The translations under genes were made by a program, and so were the position numbers. A stretch of DNA of 64,000 nt from Marinomonas maritima (lineage in GTDB: Bacteria; Pseudomonadota; Gammaproteobacteria; Pseudomonadales; Marinomonadaceae). Each line of letters begins with the position of its first letter. Within the stretch, counting starts at the first letter, position 1. This document shows, piece by piece, positions 1 through 9,346 of this stretch. A model generated the notes under the pieces. It searched no databases and was not told where the DNA came from. It saw only the letters and a list, made by a program, of their open reading frames with translations. The stretch spans positions 1,178,001 to 1,242,000 of the forward strand of contig NZ_JAMZEG020000001.1 of NCBI RefSeq assembly GCF_024435075.2. The letters run 5' to 3'.

Positions 1-572
1 TGCGTGTCTCTTCCTGTGGTAATAATGTCGTGTAAACGTAAATAACCTTCGACATCTTTTGTCAGCATAAAGGTGTCTTTACCCATGGCTCTTAGTGTGT
101 AAGGCCCCGTATTTCCACCAAGCCGCGCCCCATTTTTTTTCAAATAAGCCCATAGGCCTATAATATCGTCATTAGGCCAGCTAGCAATGAAATGAGAAAA
201 AGAACCGTGGCTTGATTGGCATTCGCTAATCATTAACGCGTTTTCTCTGATAGTCATAACTTTGCCAAAATTTCGAATAATGCGAATATCTTTGGCTTTT
301 TCTTCCCACATTTCGTTGTGGATGAGTAGCATTTTTTCAATGTCAAAATTGAAAAAAACAGTTTCGAATCCTGGCCACTTATTGCGTACAACTTGCCAGT
401 TAATACCTGACTGAAAGACTTTTTGAGAAAAAGACGCTAACCATCGATCGTCACTATGTTGATTCAATTGTGACGGAGTTAATGGTCGTGAGAGCATTGG
501 TTCAAGGTGATTTTTTCCACCATGTCGAAGCGCTGCCCGATCGTAAATGGATTGAAAGAGTTCGTATTTCAT
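1..572 (-). CDS. DNA-3-methyladenine glycosylase I-like protein (3' end cut off)
   Basis: Open reading frame running off the left edge; about 190 codons are visible. The start ATG has an AGGAGCC ribosome site about 7 bases upstream. The segment QSGINWQVVRNKWPGFE followed by IIRNFGKV lines up with the helix-hairpin-helix region of the Tag family (COG2818), where E. coli Tag has an EGQQAGLSW-like stretch and an IIRHRGKI-like stretch. Known role of the family: base excision repair, removing 3-methyladenine from alkylated DNA in the cytoplasm. It is divergently oriented from pdxJ. It is a diverged member, so the exact substrate is uncertain. The C-terminal part, including some zinc ligands known in Tag, lies outside the window. 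Confidence 0.72.
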   Translation of the reverse strand, partial: MKYELFQSIYDRAALRHGGKNHLEPMLSRPLTPSQLNQHSDDRWLASFSQKVFQSGINWQVVRNKWPGFETVFFNFDIEKMLLIHNEMWEEKAKDIRIIRNFGKVMTIRENALMISECQSSHGSFSHFIASWPNDDIIGLWAYLKKNGARLGGNTGPYTLRAMGKDTFMLTKDVEGYLRLHDIITTGRDT

Positions 573-718
573 CCAGGGCTCCTATTTTGTGGTGCTCAGT
601 TTATCATAAGCTTTGGTGTATATAATGGATTGAGCCGATATCTTGTTTGGTATTTTAGTGATGGACGCTATGTGTTTGTCTTATAATGAGTCTAAATGAT
701 CCAGTCGAGAGAATTTGA

Positions 719-1444
719 ATGACACACTTAAGCGTTAATCTGAATAAAATTGGTTTACTTCGAAATTCTCGAGGAAGAAATTACCCTAATATGGTCGAGA
801 TGGCGGAGCGAACGCTGGCGTTAGGTGCGTTTGGTATTACCATACATCCAAGGCCTGATCAGCGGCATGCGACCTATCAAGACGCTCATGATTTGAAAAC
901 CCTATTAAAGCGTTTTCCGGGTGCTGAATTGAACATAGAAGGCTTCCCTGACGCACAGTTTTTGGATGTGGTTTTAGACGTGGAGCCAGATCAATGTACG
1001 CTTGTACCGGATGATCCAAATCAACTGACGTCTGATCATGGCTGGAACATCGCACGAGACCAAGATGCATTGCGCCCCGTGATAGCAAAATTAAAAGCGA
1101 AAGGTATTCGTGTTGTATTGTTTATGGATCCTGATGCCGAAAATATGGCTTTAGCAAAAGAAATTGGTGCTGATCGGGTCGAGCTTTATACCGAGGCGTA
1201 TGCCAATGCTTATGGGAAAGAAGGCTTTGACGATGTTCTTGCTGTTTATCAAAAAACAGCCCAAGCCGCCTTAGAAGTTGGGTTGGGGGTGAATGCCGGC
1301 CACGATTTAGACTTGAATAATGTTCAGGCTTTGTGTGAGCAAGGTAGAATAATGGAAGTATCGATTGGGCATGCACTTACCGCAGAGGCATTAGATCTTG
1401 GTTGGGATAATGTTGTGAGGGCATACTTGGCCAAATTGGCGTAA
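719..1444 (+). CDS. pdxJ: Pyridoxine 5'-phosphate synthase
   Basis: PdxJ condenses 1-deoxyxylulose 5-phosphate with 3-amino-2-oxopropyl phosphate, the last ring-forming step of the DXP-dependent vitamin B6 pathway, in the cytoplasm. The 241-residue length is typical. It begins LSVNLNKIGLLRNSRG and contains the family segments GITIHPRPDQRH (about 40-51) and NIEGFPD, plus GLGVNAGHDLDLNN near residue 190. These carry the phosphate-binding and catalytic residues of this TIM-barrel family. The next gene, a DTW-domain enzyme, follows after only 7 bases, so the two are probably cotranscribed. AT-rich sequence with TATAAT-like hexamers (621-626 and 682-687) lies upstream, but I could not pair either with a convincing -35. 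Confidence 0.96.
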   Translation: MTHLSVNLNKIGLLRNSRGRNYPNMVEMAERTLALGAFGITIHPRPDQRHATYQDAHDLKTLLKRFPGAELNIEGFPDAQFLDVVLDVEPDQCTLVPDDPNQLTSDHGWNIARDQDALRPVIAKLKAKGIRVVLFMDPDAENMALAKEIGADRVELYTEAYANAYGKEGFDDVLAVYQKTAQAALEVGLGVNAGHDLDLNNVQALCEQGRIMEVSIGHALTAEALDLGWDNVVRAYLAKLA

Positions 1445-1451
1445 TGACAAG

Positions 1452-2051
1452 ATGCAGATAGGAAAAAGAGCATACTGTAGAAATTGTGGTTTTTTAGTGA
1501 CACAGTGCGTTTGTGAATGGGTGCCTAGGCTTTCTACTCACTTAAACATAGTCATCCTACAAGACCCGAAAGAGGCTAAGCACGCGAAGAATACTGTATC
1601 ACTCTTGCGGTTAGCGTTGACGTCAGTGGAATGTATTTCAACGGCAAATGTAGATGTTTTAAAAAATGTATTATCACAGAAAGACCCTGCTAAATGGCGT
1701 CTTGTTTTTCCTTGTGATGCCGCTGTTGCAGTGGAGTCTATTGAGGTGGAAGAGGCGTCAGATATCGAAGGGTTGATTTTCATTGATGCGACTTGGCGTA
1801 AGGCCAAAAAACTGTATTTTACAGAACCCTTATTACGTATTTTTGGTGCAGTTAGTTTTTCACAGCCGCCGATGGGGCAATACAGGATTCGAAAGTCACC
1901 AAATGATACGTCTTTATCAACCCTAGAAGCATGTGCTTATAGTATTGAGCAAGTGGCAGGGGATAATATGCAGCCACTGCGAGAATTTATGCTGGCAGCA
2001 CAAGAGTGGCAATGGAGAAAACAACCACTGAGTCATCGTCATGATGATTGA
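1452..2051 (+). CDS. DTW-domain protein, probable tRNA-uridine aminocarboxypropyltransferase
   Basis: 199 residues. The N-terminus has the cysteine cluster YCRNCGFLVTQCVCEW (about residues 8-23). The signature DATWRKAKKLY sits near residue 112, a DxTW variant of the DTW motif, followed by QYRIRKSP and SLSTLEA, all typical of the TDD/DTW superfamily. Family members such as E. coli TapT (YfiP) transfer the aminocarboxypropyl group of S-adenosylmethionine to a uridine in tRNA, giving acp3U. The motifs are seen directly; the tRNA position modified here is inference. It follows pdxJ at 7 bases and is followed closely by the DUF1244 gene. Confidence 0.82.
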   Translation: MQIGKRAYCRNCGFLVTQCVCEWVPRLSTHLNIVILQDPKEAKHAKNTVSLLRLALTSVECISTANVDVLKNVLSQKDPAKWRLVFPCDAAVAVESIEVEEASDIEGLIFIDATWRKAKKLYFTEPLLRIFGAVSFSQPPMGQYRIRKSPNDTSLSTLEACAYSIEQVAGDNMQPLREFMLAAQEWQWRKQPLSHRHDD

Positions 2052-2110
2052 CTATTTTTATAAATAGCCGCCCTTATGACGACCATATAAAAGAGAAATC
2101 AGAGCGTATT

Positions 2111-2404
2111 ATGAGCAAACAAACAGAGATTGAAGCCGCCGTTTTGCGTCGTCTGTTGAAACATCTAGACGATAATAAATCGGTGCAAAATATTGACCTT
2201 ATGAATTTAGCAGGTTTTTGCCGTAACTGTTTGAGTAAGTGGTATATGGCCGAAGCGGAACAGCAAAACGTCAAAATAAACTATGACGAGGCGCGAGAGT
2301 TTGTCTATGGCGAACCTTATGATGCTTGGAAGGAAAAGTATCAGCCAGCAGCGACAGCGCAACAACTTGCCGATTTTAATGCAAAGTCTAAGTCTGATAA
2401 GTAA
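2111..2404 (+). CDS. DUF1244 family protein
   Basis: Small 97-residue protein of unknown function (COG3492 type). The segment NLAGFCRNCLSKWYMAEAE, with its CRNC pair, and the later EAREFVYGEPYDAWKEKYQ are characteristic of the family. I chose the ATG at 2111 because the protein from MSKQTEIEAAVLRRL matches the usual family length. An upstream in-frame TTG at 2048 would overlap the previous gene by four bases but adds an uncharacteristic N-terminus. No catalytic residues are known for this family. It lies between the DTW gene and lapG, seven bases before lapG. The C-terminal tail is lysine and serine rich and probably disordered. Confidence 0.78.
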   Translation: MSKQTEIEAAVLRRLLKHLDDNKSVQNIDLMNLAGFCRNCLSKWYMAEAEQQNVKINYDEAREFVYGEPYDAWKEKYQPAATAQQLADFNAKSKSDK

Positions 2405-2411
2405 ATTTGAT

Positions 2412-3101
2412 ATGAAAAAGCGATTTAATTCGTTTTTTTCTTTTTTAAGCAGCACCAAACGGTTTGTTTGTGTGCTTCTTATTATGTGTTTCATTCCACA
2501 GTTATGGTTGTATGCCGATGTTTCAGAGAAGTATCGTACATTGGCCAAGCAGACTGGTGTTATCTATGGATCGGGCGCTGAGAAACGCATCTTGGCGTGG
2601 CGCCGACTGATAGAGGACTCTAAAGCACTGTCAATTGTCGATCAGCTTACGCAAGTTAATAATTTTTTTAATCAAATGGATTTTGTTGACGATATTAAGT
2701 TGTGGGGTAAAGAAGATTATTGGGCAACACCGATTGAATTTTTGGGAATGCAAGCAGGCGATTGTGAGGATTTTACGATCGCAAAATATTTCACACTTAG
2801 AGAGCTTGGGGTTCCAGATGAGCAGCTGCGTTTGGTTTACGTTAAGGCGTTAACGCTCAATCAGCATCATATGGTGTTGGCGTATTATCACAAACCAACG
2901 TCCATCCCCGTTTTGCTCGACAATATTGATAAAGAATTGAAACCCGCGTCAAAGCGCAATGACTTGTTGCCTATTTATTCGTTTAATGCTGAAAATTTAT
3001 GGCTTTCAAAAGAAAAAGGGCGCGGTGTGTTGGTAGGAGGCTCATCACGATTGAGCTTATGGACAGATTTAAATAATCGACTTAATACGATTACAAATTA
3101 G
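2412..3101 (+). CDS. lapG: Periplasmic cysteine protease LapG
   Basis: Bacterial transglutaminase-like cysteine peptidase. In Pseudomonas, LapG cuts the N-terminus of the surface adhesin LapA and releases the cell from a biofilm; LapD holds it inactive when c-di-GMP is high. From the ATG at 2412 the protein has 229 residues, with a signal segment at about 17-35 (FVCVLLIMCFIPQLWLYA). The catalytic triad can be placed at Cys118 (AGDCEDF), His153 (HHMVL) and Asp170 (VLLDN). The 35- and 17-residue spacings equal those I recall for Legionella LapG (137/172/189). The acidic residues around Cys118 fit the calcium site of the family. lapD starts 10 bases downstream, after the ribosome site TTAGGAGAA. 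Confidence 0.93.
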   Translation: MKKRFNSFFSFLSSTKRFVCVLLIMCFIPQLWLYADVSEKYRTLAKQTGVIYGSGAEKRILAWRRLIEDSKALSIVDQLTQVNNFFNQMDFVDDIKLWGKEDYWATPIEFLGMQAGDCEDFTIAKYFTLRELGVPDEQLRLVYVKALTLNQHHMVLAYYHKPTSIPVLLDNIDKELKPASKRNDLLPIYSFNAENLWLSKEKGRGVLVGGSSRLSLWTDLNNRLNTITN

Positions 3102-3111
3102 GAGAACATAG

Positions 3112-5061
3112 ATGACGCTGTTCCGCCAATTAATGATGACGATAATCGCCATATTTTCACTGATGCTTGCGGTTGTAATGGGCATCAACTTTAACACTAC
3201 AAAAGGCTATTTAGTCGGACAATTGGAGTCAACAACGCAGGATTCAGCAACATCATTAAGCATGTCTGTGTCAGATTTTATGGCGCTAGAGGATTATGTG
3301 TCTGTTGAAAGCAGCATCAATGCGGTGTTCGACAGTGGGTATTTTTCTGAAGTGCGAATTCACATTTACGATAATGATAAGAGCATTATTCGTTCAAATC
3401 AAACCAAAATTGATGGCGTTCCTGGTTGGTTTATTAATCTTATTGACTTTAAGGTTCCCGTTGCGAAAGCAGTTATTTCAAATGGTTGGAGCGAGCTCGG
3501 ACAGGTCTATGTTACGGGTAGTGCTGGGTATGGTTACAATCAGCTGTGGCTTGCTTCACGTGACTTGTTAATATCATTTTTTGTCATTGGTTCGATTACG
3601 CTCATTTTAGGAAGTGTTGCGTTACGCTATTTATTTAGACCTTTAGCGGAGCTTGAAAAACAAGCTGAAGCAATACAGCAGCGCCGCTTTATTAAGGTGA
3701 TTGATGTTCCAAAGACTCGGGAACTGAAATCTGTTGTTCTCTCGATGAATCGTATGGTTGAAAAATTAAAGAAGGAGTTTGCATCTGAAGTGGAGACTGC
3801 CCAATGGTTACAGGCTAAAGCATTTAAAGATCCTGTCAGTGGGTTAGGTAATCGGCACTTTTTCGAAAATCAGATGAAATCGCACTTTTCAGAGAGAGAG
3901 CGAGGAATAGATGGTCTTGCATTGGTGAGTTTAACGGACTTGGCCAAACTTAATAACGAACGGGGCTATGAATCGGCGGATATGTTTATTCAGTCAGCTG
4001 CGGATATATTAGCCAAAAAAATATTGAATATATCCTCTTATACTACCTTGGCCCGTTTATCTGGGGCTGATTTTGTTTTATTAATTCCGAATTTTGATCA
4101 CGCTCAGCTTAAACAGGTTGTCGATGACGTTATGGTAGAGTTGATGGAATTGAATATTGGTAGTATCAGCTATTCGTCTGCTGTTGCTAACATTGGTGCG
4201 GTCACTATTGATGGTTCTGTAGAGCGTTCAAGCGCCATGTCGCAAGCAGATGCTGCATTACGTGAAGCGAAGCATGAAGGCAGTAATACCAGTAAGGTGT
4301 ATGATCTCAATACAGGTCAAAGCATGGCTATTAGTCGTAGCTCCTGGAAAGAAATATTGGAAGCAGCCATACAACATCGATCTTTTAAGCTTAAAAAACA
4401 GAAAGTTGTGACCATAGATGAGTCTCCAATCACACTTCATGAAGAGGTGTTTATGGGGTTAGAACATGCGGGTAAGACCTACCATGCAGGGTATTTTATT
4501 GGCTTAGCTGAGCAGTTTGATTTAGGGAGCCAAATTGATCAGGTGATTATTAGTCGGGTCATTGAGTATATTAGGTCTAAGAAGTTGGAGATTCCTTTAA
4601 CGGTGAATTTATCCGCTTCTTCTTATGCTAAGCCAGCCTTTATTGAGTGGCTAAACAAAACGTTAAGTCATCTTGAGGTTGGTGTAAAAAGTAAGCTGAT
4701 GTTTGAAATTTCAGAACAGAGCGTTTTACTTGATGAGCAGCAAGCCAGTACATTGGCACAAATGCTGAAGGCGCAGCATGTCTTATTTGGCATTGATAAT
4801 GTGGGTAAGCAGTTTTCGGCCTTCCAGTATTTGCAAAATCTTATGCCAGACTATGTCAAAGTTGACTCATCTTATACTCGTATGGCTGCTGGCAAGGAGT
4901 CTGAATCCTTCTTTATGCATACGCTTTGCAAGATGTTCAATAGCTTAAATATCGAAGTTATTGCAACAGGCGTAGAAAACGAGAAGCAATTAGTTGCTTT
5001 AAAACGCTTTGACCTTGCTGGCGGGCAAGGGTTTATTGTTGGGCGTGCGAAAGATATGTAA
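3112..5061 (+). CDS. lapD: c-di-GMP receptor LapD (HAMP, degenerate GGDEF and EAL)
   Basis: Inner-membrane receptor that binds cyclic di-GMP through an inactive EAL domain and in response sequesters LapG in the periplasm. 649 residues, nearly the length of Pseudomonas LapD. Order: transmembrane helix about 7-27, periplasmic LapD/MoxY-type domain to about 150, second transmembrane helix about 150-172, HAMP to about 230, GGDEF-like about 235-395, EAL-like about 410-645. The GGDEF signature is replaced by RLSGADF, and EAL by MGLE within EEVFMGLE, so neither synthesis nor hydrolysis of c-di-GMP is expected. The segment YVKVDSSYT keeps the c-di-GMP-binding lobe. Immediate neighbour of lapG, as in other Lap loci. 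Confidence 0.94.
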   Translation: MTLFRQLMMTIIAIFSLMLAVVMGINFNTTKGYLVGQLESTTQDSATSLSMSVSDFMALEDYVSVESSINAVFDSGYFSEVRIHIYDNDKSIIRSNQTKIDGVPGWFINLIDFKVPVAKAVISNGWSELGQVYVTGSAGYGYNQLWLASRDLLISFFVIGSITLILGSVALRYLFRPLAELEKQAEAIQQRRFIKVIDVPKTRELKSVVLSMNRMVEKLKKEFASEVETAQWLQAKAFKDPVSGLGNRHFFENQMKSHFSERERGIDGLALVSLTDLAKLNNERGYESADMFIQSAADILAKKILNISSYTTLARLSGADFVLLIPNFDHAQLKQVVDDVMVELMELNIGSISYSSAVANIGAVTIDGSVERSSAMSQADAALREAKHEGSNTSKVYDLNTGQSMAISRSSWKEILEAAIQHRSFKLKKQKVVTIDESPITLHEEVFMGLEHAGKTYHAGYFIGLAEQFDLGSQIDQVIISRVIEYIRSKKLEIPLTVNLSASSYAKPAFIEWLNKTLSHLEVGVKSKLMFEISEQSVLLDEQQASTLAQMLKAQHVLFGIDNVGKQFSAFQYLQNLMPDYVKVDSSYTRMAAGKESESFFMHTLCKMFNSLNIEVIATGVENEKQLVALKRFDLAGGQGFIVGRAKDM

Positions 5062-5101
5062 AAAAGTCGAATTATATCTGACTTTAACGAAAGTGATGGA
5101 C

Positions 5102-5470
5102 TCAAATTAAAGAATCATCACTTCCCTCTATGTTATGAGCATCGACCATTAAACTATCGTCTTGGCCATTGTGTACGCCACGAACCCATTTTCTACCAAG
5201 TAATTTCTTTTGGGCAGGCAAAGGTAGCTCGGTAAATTGTATTAAGCGTTTTTCTGATAGAAGATCGATTAAATCTTCTAAAATGCGCATCATTTCACTG
5301 TCTGATTCAGACAGTATCTCTTGGGTACTGGTGCTTGTTGCGGTGAATTTTTTTTCTAATATGCTCGCAACTGACGGTTCATTTGGTGCGACTAATAATG
5401 AATAATCGTCTGACTGGGATGTGGCAACATCAATAATCTCACCATTTTCATTGACTTTTGCGTATAGCAT
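5102..5470 (-). CDS. Conserved small protein (family often misnamed tryptophan synthase subunit beta-like)
   Basis: 122 residues, facing the flanking lap genes from the opposite strand. The ATG has an AAGGAAAT ribosome site. It begins MLYAKVNENGEIIDVA and its middle, MMRILEDLIDLLSEKRLIQFTELPLPAQKKLLGRK, resembles a short pseudomonad family whose database name 'tryptophan synthase subunit beta-like' does not fit its content. No transmembrane segment, signal peptide or catalytic motif is visible; it looks cytosolic and helical. Function unknown. Placed between lapD and lapB it interrupts the lap gene order, so lapB must use its own promoter. Confidence 0.7.
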   Translation of the reverse strand: MLYAKVNENGEIIDVATSQSDDYSLLVAPNEPSVASILEKKFTATSTSTQEILSESDSEMMRILEDLIDLLSEKRLIQFTELPLPAQKKLLGRKWVRGVHNGQDDSLMVDAHNIEGSDDSLI

Positions 5471-5618
5471 ATTGATTTCCTTATATGTTTCAATTTGTAG
5501 TAAGGCGATTACTTCGCTTCACATACTACCTAATACACACTATTCTAAGCTATAGTTGTCGTCATTGTATTGTTGCTTTTGTAAATCAGATTTTTGGTAG
5601 TTTAGGAGAAAAGAGGGT

Positions 5619-7907
5619 ATGTCTGACTCTGATCGTTCGGAACAGAACGCTTCGTCATCTGTAGAAAATGATTCTCACGAAGAAAGTGAAATCATCAACG
5701 GATCTGACGAGGATATAATAGAGGAGCCAAACACAGAAGACTCTAAAGTGGATGACCTGCAATGGAAGACGCAAGGTGCGTCATTAGAATACCCAAATCC
5801 ACTACTAGATTGCCTCGTGTTATTGAGTAAATACTTCCATAACCCCTATACAGCAGATGGCATTGCTGCCGGCTTACCTATTACTGATAATGCAATGACG
5901 CCTGAACTTTTTCAGCGCGCTTCTCAACGCATAGGAATCAGCTCACGCTTTGTTAAGCGTGCTTTAAAGAAAATTCCAGATATGGTGCTTCCCACTGTAC
6001 TTTTGTTGAAAGACAAACAAGCCTGTATTTTATTGGAAATGGACAATGCGAAGGGAACAGCAAAGATACTTCGCCCAGAGTCTGGAGAAGGTGAGATAGT
6101 ATTGCCGCTGGCAGACCTTGATGAATCCTTTACCGGTTATTGTTTTTTTGTTCGTCCGTTGTATCAATTTGATAAACGTTCTGAAAAAAGTGACGAAGAA
6201 GATGGTAAAAAAGGTCATTGGTTCTGGGGAACTATTGTTGGTTCTTGGCGTATATACCGCGATGTTTTTATTGCCTCGTTACTCATCAATATTTTTGCCG
6301 TAGCGAGTCCACTTTTTGTGATGAACGTGTATGACCGAGTTGTACCCAATAATGCATTTGATACACTTTGGGTGTTGGCTATCGGTGCGGCGGTTGTCTA
6401 TTTATTTGATTTCTTATTACGAACACTACGTGCCTATTTTATCGATATCGCGGGGAAAAAATCCGACATATTAATATCGGCTACCATTTTTGCCAAAGTT
6501 AGTAATATTACTATGGCGTCACGGCCAAAATCTGTTGGCGCGTTTGCTAAAAACCTTCAAGAATTTGAAAGTATTCGTGACTTTATAACGTCTGCTTCAA
6601 TCACGACCTTAGTTGATATTCCTTTTATGTTTTTAATCATCGGTGTGATATGGCTTATAGGCGGCCCAGTTGGCTATATTCCCATTGTGACGATAGCATT
6701 GATCGTTTTATACAGCGTCATTATTCAAATACCGTTACGTCGCTCGATAGAAGAAGGTCAAAAAACAGCGTCGCAGAAAAATGCCGTCTTGATTGAAAGT
6801 CTTTATAACGCAGAAAGCGTTAAGCTTAATAACGCGGAAGGTGTGTTTCAAAAACAATGGGAAAATGCGGTTGGAAACATTGCAGATTGGGGGGTGAAAA
6901 CTCGTCAACTATCTCAGTCCTCTTCTTCTTTTGCGATGGTGGCCCAGCAGTTAACGACTGTGATCATTGTCATTGTTGGTGTCTATCAGATATCTGAAGG
7001 TAACATGAGTATGGGGGCCTTGGTTGCTGCCGTCATGTTAACGGGTCGAGCGCTCGGTCCAATGGGACAGGTCGCCAGTTTAGCGACGCGCTATAACCAA
7101 GCTAAATCGGCTTTTACTTCGCTTAATGAAATCATGGCCTCGCCGGTAGAAAAACCAGATAACGTTAAATTTGTTCATAGGCCTTTGTTTAAAGGCGAAT
7201 TTCAGTTTGAGGCGGTTAACTTTGCTTATCCTGACCAAGAGCAAGCTGCGGTGAGTGCCATTAATATTAATATTAAGCAGGGCGAAAAAGTAGCCATTAT
7301 CGGACGTATCGGTTCAGGTAAATCGACGCTTGGTAAATTGATGACAGGGCTTTATACACCGGACAGCGGTGCGATAAGAATTGATGGTGTGGACTTGCGA
7401 CAAGTTAACCCTACAGATTTACGTCGAAACGTTGGTTCTGTTTCACAAGATGTAAATTTATTTTATGGTTCTATCAAAGACAACATAGTAATGGGCGTTC
7501 CTTACATGGAAGACGAGGCCATTATTCGAGCAGCAGATCTTTCTGGCGTCTCCGAGTTTGCTAATCGAAAACCCAATGGGCTAGATAGTCTTGTTGGTGA
7601 ACGTGGCGCGTTACTTTCTGGTGGTCAGCGCCAAAGCATTGCTATTGCAAGGGCGTTATTATTTAACCCACCTATTCTAATTTTGGACGAGCCGACAGCC
7701 TCAATGGACAATACGACTGAATCGAGAATGAAGCGTCGTTTGATAGAAGGGGTTAAAGACAAGACTCTTATACTTATTACTCATAAGGCTTCTATGCTGG
7801 ATATGGTGGATCGTATTATTGTAATGGATAATGGTCGCTTGATCGCTGATGGTCCAAAAGCGCAAGTACATGAAGCACTTCGTCAAGGTAAGTTGAAGGT
7901 CAGTTAA
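5619..7907 (+). CDS. lapB: Type I secretion permease/ATPase LapB
   Basis: Inner-membrane ABC exporter that drives secretion of a large LapA-type adhesin together with LapC and an outer-membrane TolC-like protein. 762 residues. An acidic, low-complexity N-terminal tail (about 1-45) precedes a C39-like domain (about 60-190) that lacks the CGxxC catalytic motif, as expected for the non-cleaving exporters of RTX and Lap substrates. Then come the six-helix membrane domain (about 210-500) and the nucleotide-binding domain: Walker A GRIGSGKST near 561, signature LLSGGQRQS near 664, Walker B ILILDEPTASMD near 685. The ribosome site AGGAG precedes the ATG and lapC starts 2 bases after the stop. Confidence 0.93.
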   Translation: MSDSDRSEQNASSSVENDSHEESEIINGSDEDIIEEPNTEDSKVDDLQWKTQGASLEYPNPLLDCLVLLSKYFHNPYTADGIAAGLPITDNAMTPELFQRASQRIGISSRFVKRALKKIPDMVLPTVLLLKDKQACILLEMDNAKGTAKILRPESGEGEIVLPLADLDESFTGYCFFVRPLYQFDKRSEKSDEEDGKKGHWFWGTIVGSWRIYRDVFIASLLINIFAVASPLFVMNVYDRVVPNNAFDTLWVLAIGAAVVYLFDFLLRTLRAYFIDIAGKKSDILISATIFAKVSNITMASRPKSVGAFAKNLQEFESIRDFITSASITTLVDIPFMFLIIGVIWLIGGPVGYIPIVTIALIVLYSVIIQIPLRRSIEEGQKTASQKNAVLIESLYNAESVKLNNAEGVFQKQWENAVGNIADWGVKTRQLSQSSSSFAMVAQQLTTVIIVIVGVYQISEGNMSMGALVAAVMLTGRALGPMGQVASLATRYNQAKSAFTSLNEIMASPVEKPDNVKFVHRPLFKGEFQFEAVNFAYPDQEQAAVSAININIKQGEKVAIIGRIGSGKSTLGKLMTGLYTPDSGAIRIDGVDLRQVNPTDLRRNVGSVSQDVNLFYGSIKDNIVMGVPYMEDEAIIRAADLSGVSEFANRKPNGLDSLVGERGALLSGGQRQSIAIARALLFNPPILILDEPTASMDNTTESRMKRRLIEGVKDKTLILITHKASMLDMVDRIIVMDNGRLIADGPKAQVHEALRQGKLKVS

Positions 7908-7909
7908 TT

Positions 7910-9241
7910 ATGAGTAAAAAATCCCCAATATCACAAGACGATTTAGAATATTTAACGGATCGAAATGCGGCGTTAATGCTAAAAACCCCTCGGGGTGGAA
8001 GGATCATTTTGTGGGTTATTTTCATTTTTGTTGCTGCTGCTTTGGTGTGGGCTAATTACACAGCTCTGGATGAGGTAACGGTTGGTGATGGTAAAGTTAT
8101 TCCCACCAGTCAGGTGCAGCAGATACAAAACCTTGAAGGCGGTATTCTAAAAGAAATAAATGTCAAAGTTGGTCAGGTGGTTGACAGCGGACAAGTTCTA
8201 ATGACGATTGAGAATACGGAAGCGTTGTCATCATTGCGAGAGCAACAAGCAGAGTTTGTGAATTTGCAAGTCCGTGCTACTCGTTTGCAGGCGGAGTCTT
8301 ATAGGATAGAACCTGAGTTTGATGCAGATATCAAGAAACAATATCCTCTGGTCGTGAATCGAGAGTTAGATTTATACAATAATCGATTGGAATCTTTGCG
8401 CACCAACCAAGCGAGTTTTCAGCAGCAAATTGAGCAAAGGAAACAAGAGATTGTTGAGCAGCAAGCAAAGCTAGACAATCTGAAGCAGAGTTATGTATTT
8501 TCAAAAGAAGAGTTAGATTTAACACGTCCTGCATTTGAACAAGGTGCTGTTTCTAGAGTTGAGCTATTGCAGCTTGAGCGTCAAGTGAACCAGTTACAAG
8601 GGGATTTAGAGGCGACTCAATTGGCGATTCCTCGTGCTCGTTCCGCCTTGAAAGAAGCGCAAAGTAATTTAGCAGAAAGCGATGCACAGTTTCGCGCGGA
8701 GGCTCAGGAAGACTTAACCAGTGTCAAAAGTAAGTTAGATCAGCTTAAAGAAGCCAGTGTTTCACTTGAAGACAAGGTTTCCAGAACACAAGTTCGATCG
8801 GCTGTGAAAGGCATTGTAAAACAAATTCAATTGAACACGGTCGGTGGGGTCATAAAGCCTGGTATGAATTTGATGGAAATTGTACCCATTGAAGACTCTT
8901 TGTTGATTGAAGCGAAAGTTCGCCCTGAAAATATTGGTTTTATTCAGCCTGGCCTTAATGCTGTGGTGAAACTTTCCGCTTATGATTTTGCTATTTTTGG
9001 TGGTTTGCATAGCACGGTGGAAAATATCAGTGCGGACACTATTCTTGATGAAGAAGGAAACAGCTTCTTTTTAGTCAGGGTTAGAACCGATAAAAACTAT
9101 CTAGGGACAAAGCAGGCCCCATTGCCTGTTATTCCAGGTATGCAAGCGACGGTAGATATTATTACGGGTAAAAAGACCTTATTAGATTACTTGCTAAAAC
9201 CTATCTTAAAAGCCCAGCAAAATGCGCTTCGTGAGCGATAA
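7910..9241 (+). CDS. lapC: Type I secretion membrane fusion protein LapC (HlyD family)
   Basis: Periplasmic adaptor linking LapB to an outer-membrane channel. 443 residues: cytoplasmic N-terminus, one transmembrane helix at about 31-49 (ILWVIFIFVAAALVWANY), a split lipoyl/barrel-sandwich domain (QIQNLEGGILKEINVKVGQ near 70-88, rejoined near 295-325), a long coiled coil between about 110 and 290 rich in Gln, Glu and Leu, and the C-terminal beta-barrel ending VIPGMQATVDIITGKKT, a hallmark of HlyD/LapC adaptors. It follows lapB by 2 bases and is clearly cotranscribed with it. No TolC-like gene follows, so the outer-membrane partner (LapE) must be encoded elsewhere. Confidence 0.93.
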   Translation: MSKKSPISQDDLEYLTDRNAALMLKTPRGGRIILWVIFIFVAAALVWANYTALDEVTVGDGKVIPTSQVQQIQNLEGGILKEINVKVGQVVDSGQVLMTIENTEALSSLREQQAEFVNLQVRATRLQAESYRIEPEFDADIKKQYPLVVNRELDLYNNRLESLRTNQASFQQQIEQRKQEIVEQQAKLDNLKQSYVFSKEELDLTRPAFEQGAVSRVELLQLERQVNQLQGDLEATQLAIPRARSALKEAQSNLAESDAQFRAEAQEDLTSVKSKLDQLKEASVSLEDKVSRTQVRSAVKGIVKQIQLNTVGGVIKPGMNLMEIVPIEDSLLIEAKVRPENIGFIQPGLNAVVKLSAYDFAIFGGLHSTVENISADTILDEEGNSFFLVRVRTDKNYLGTKQAPLPVIPGMQATVDIITGKKTLLDYLLKPILKAQQNALRER

Positions 9242-9346
9242 TTACAAAAAATACTGTAGGAATGCTAACAAGTAACAAATGTTAACACTCTAGCTTTTTT
9301 TACTGGTTAGAATATCCAAATTGCACTTGATAAGACGAGATTTATT

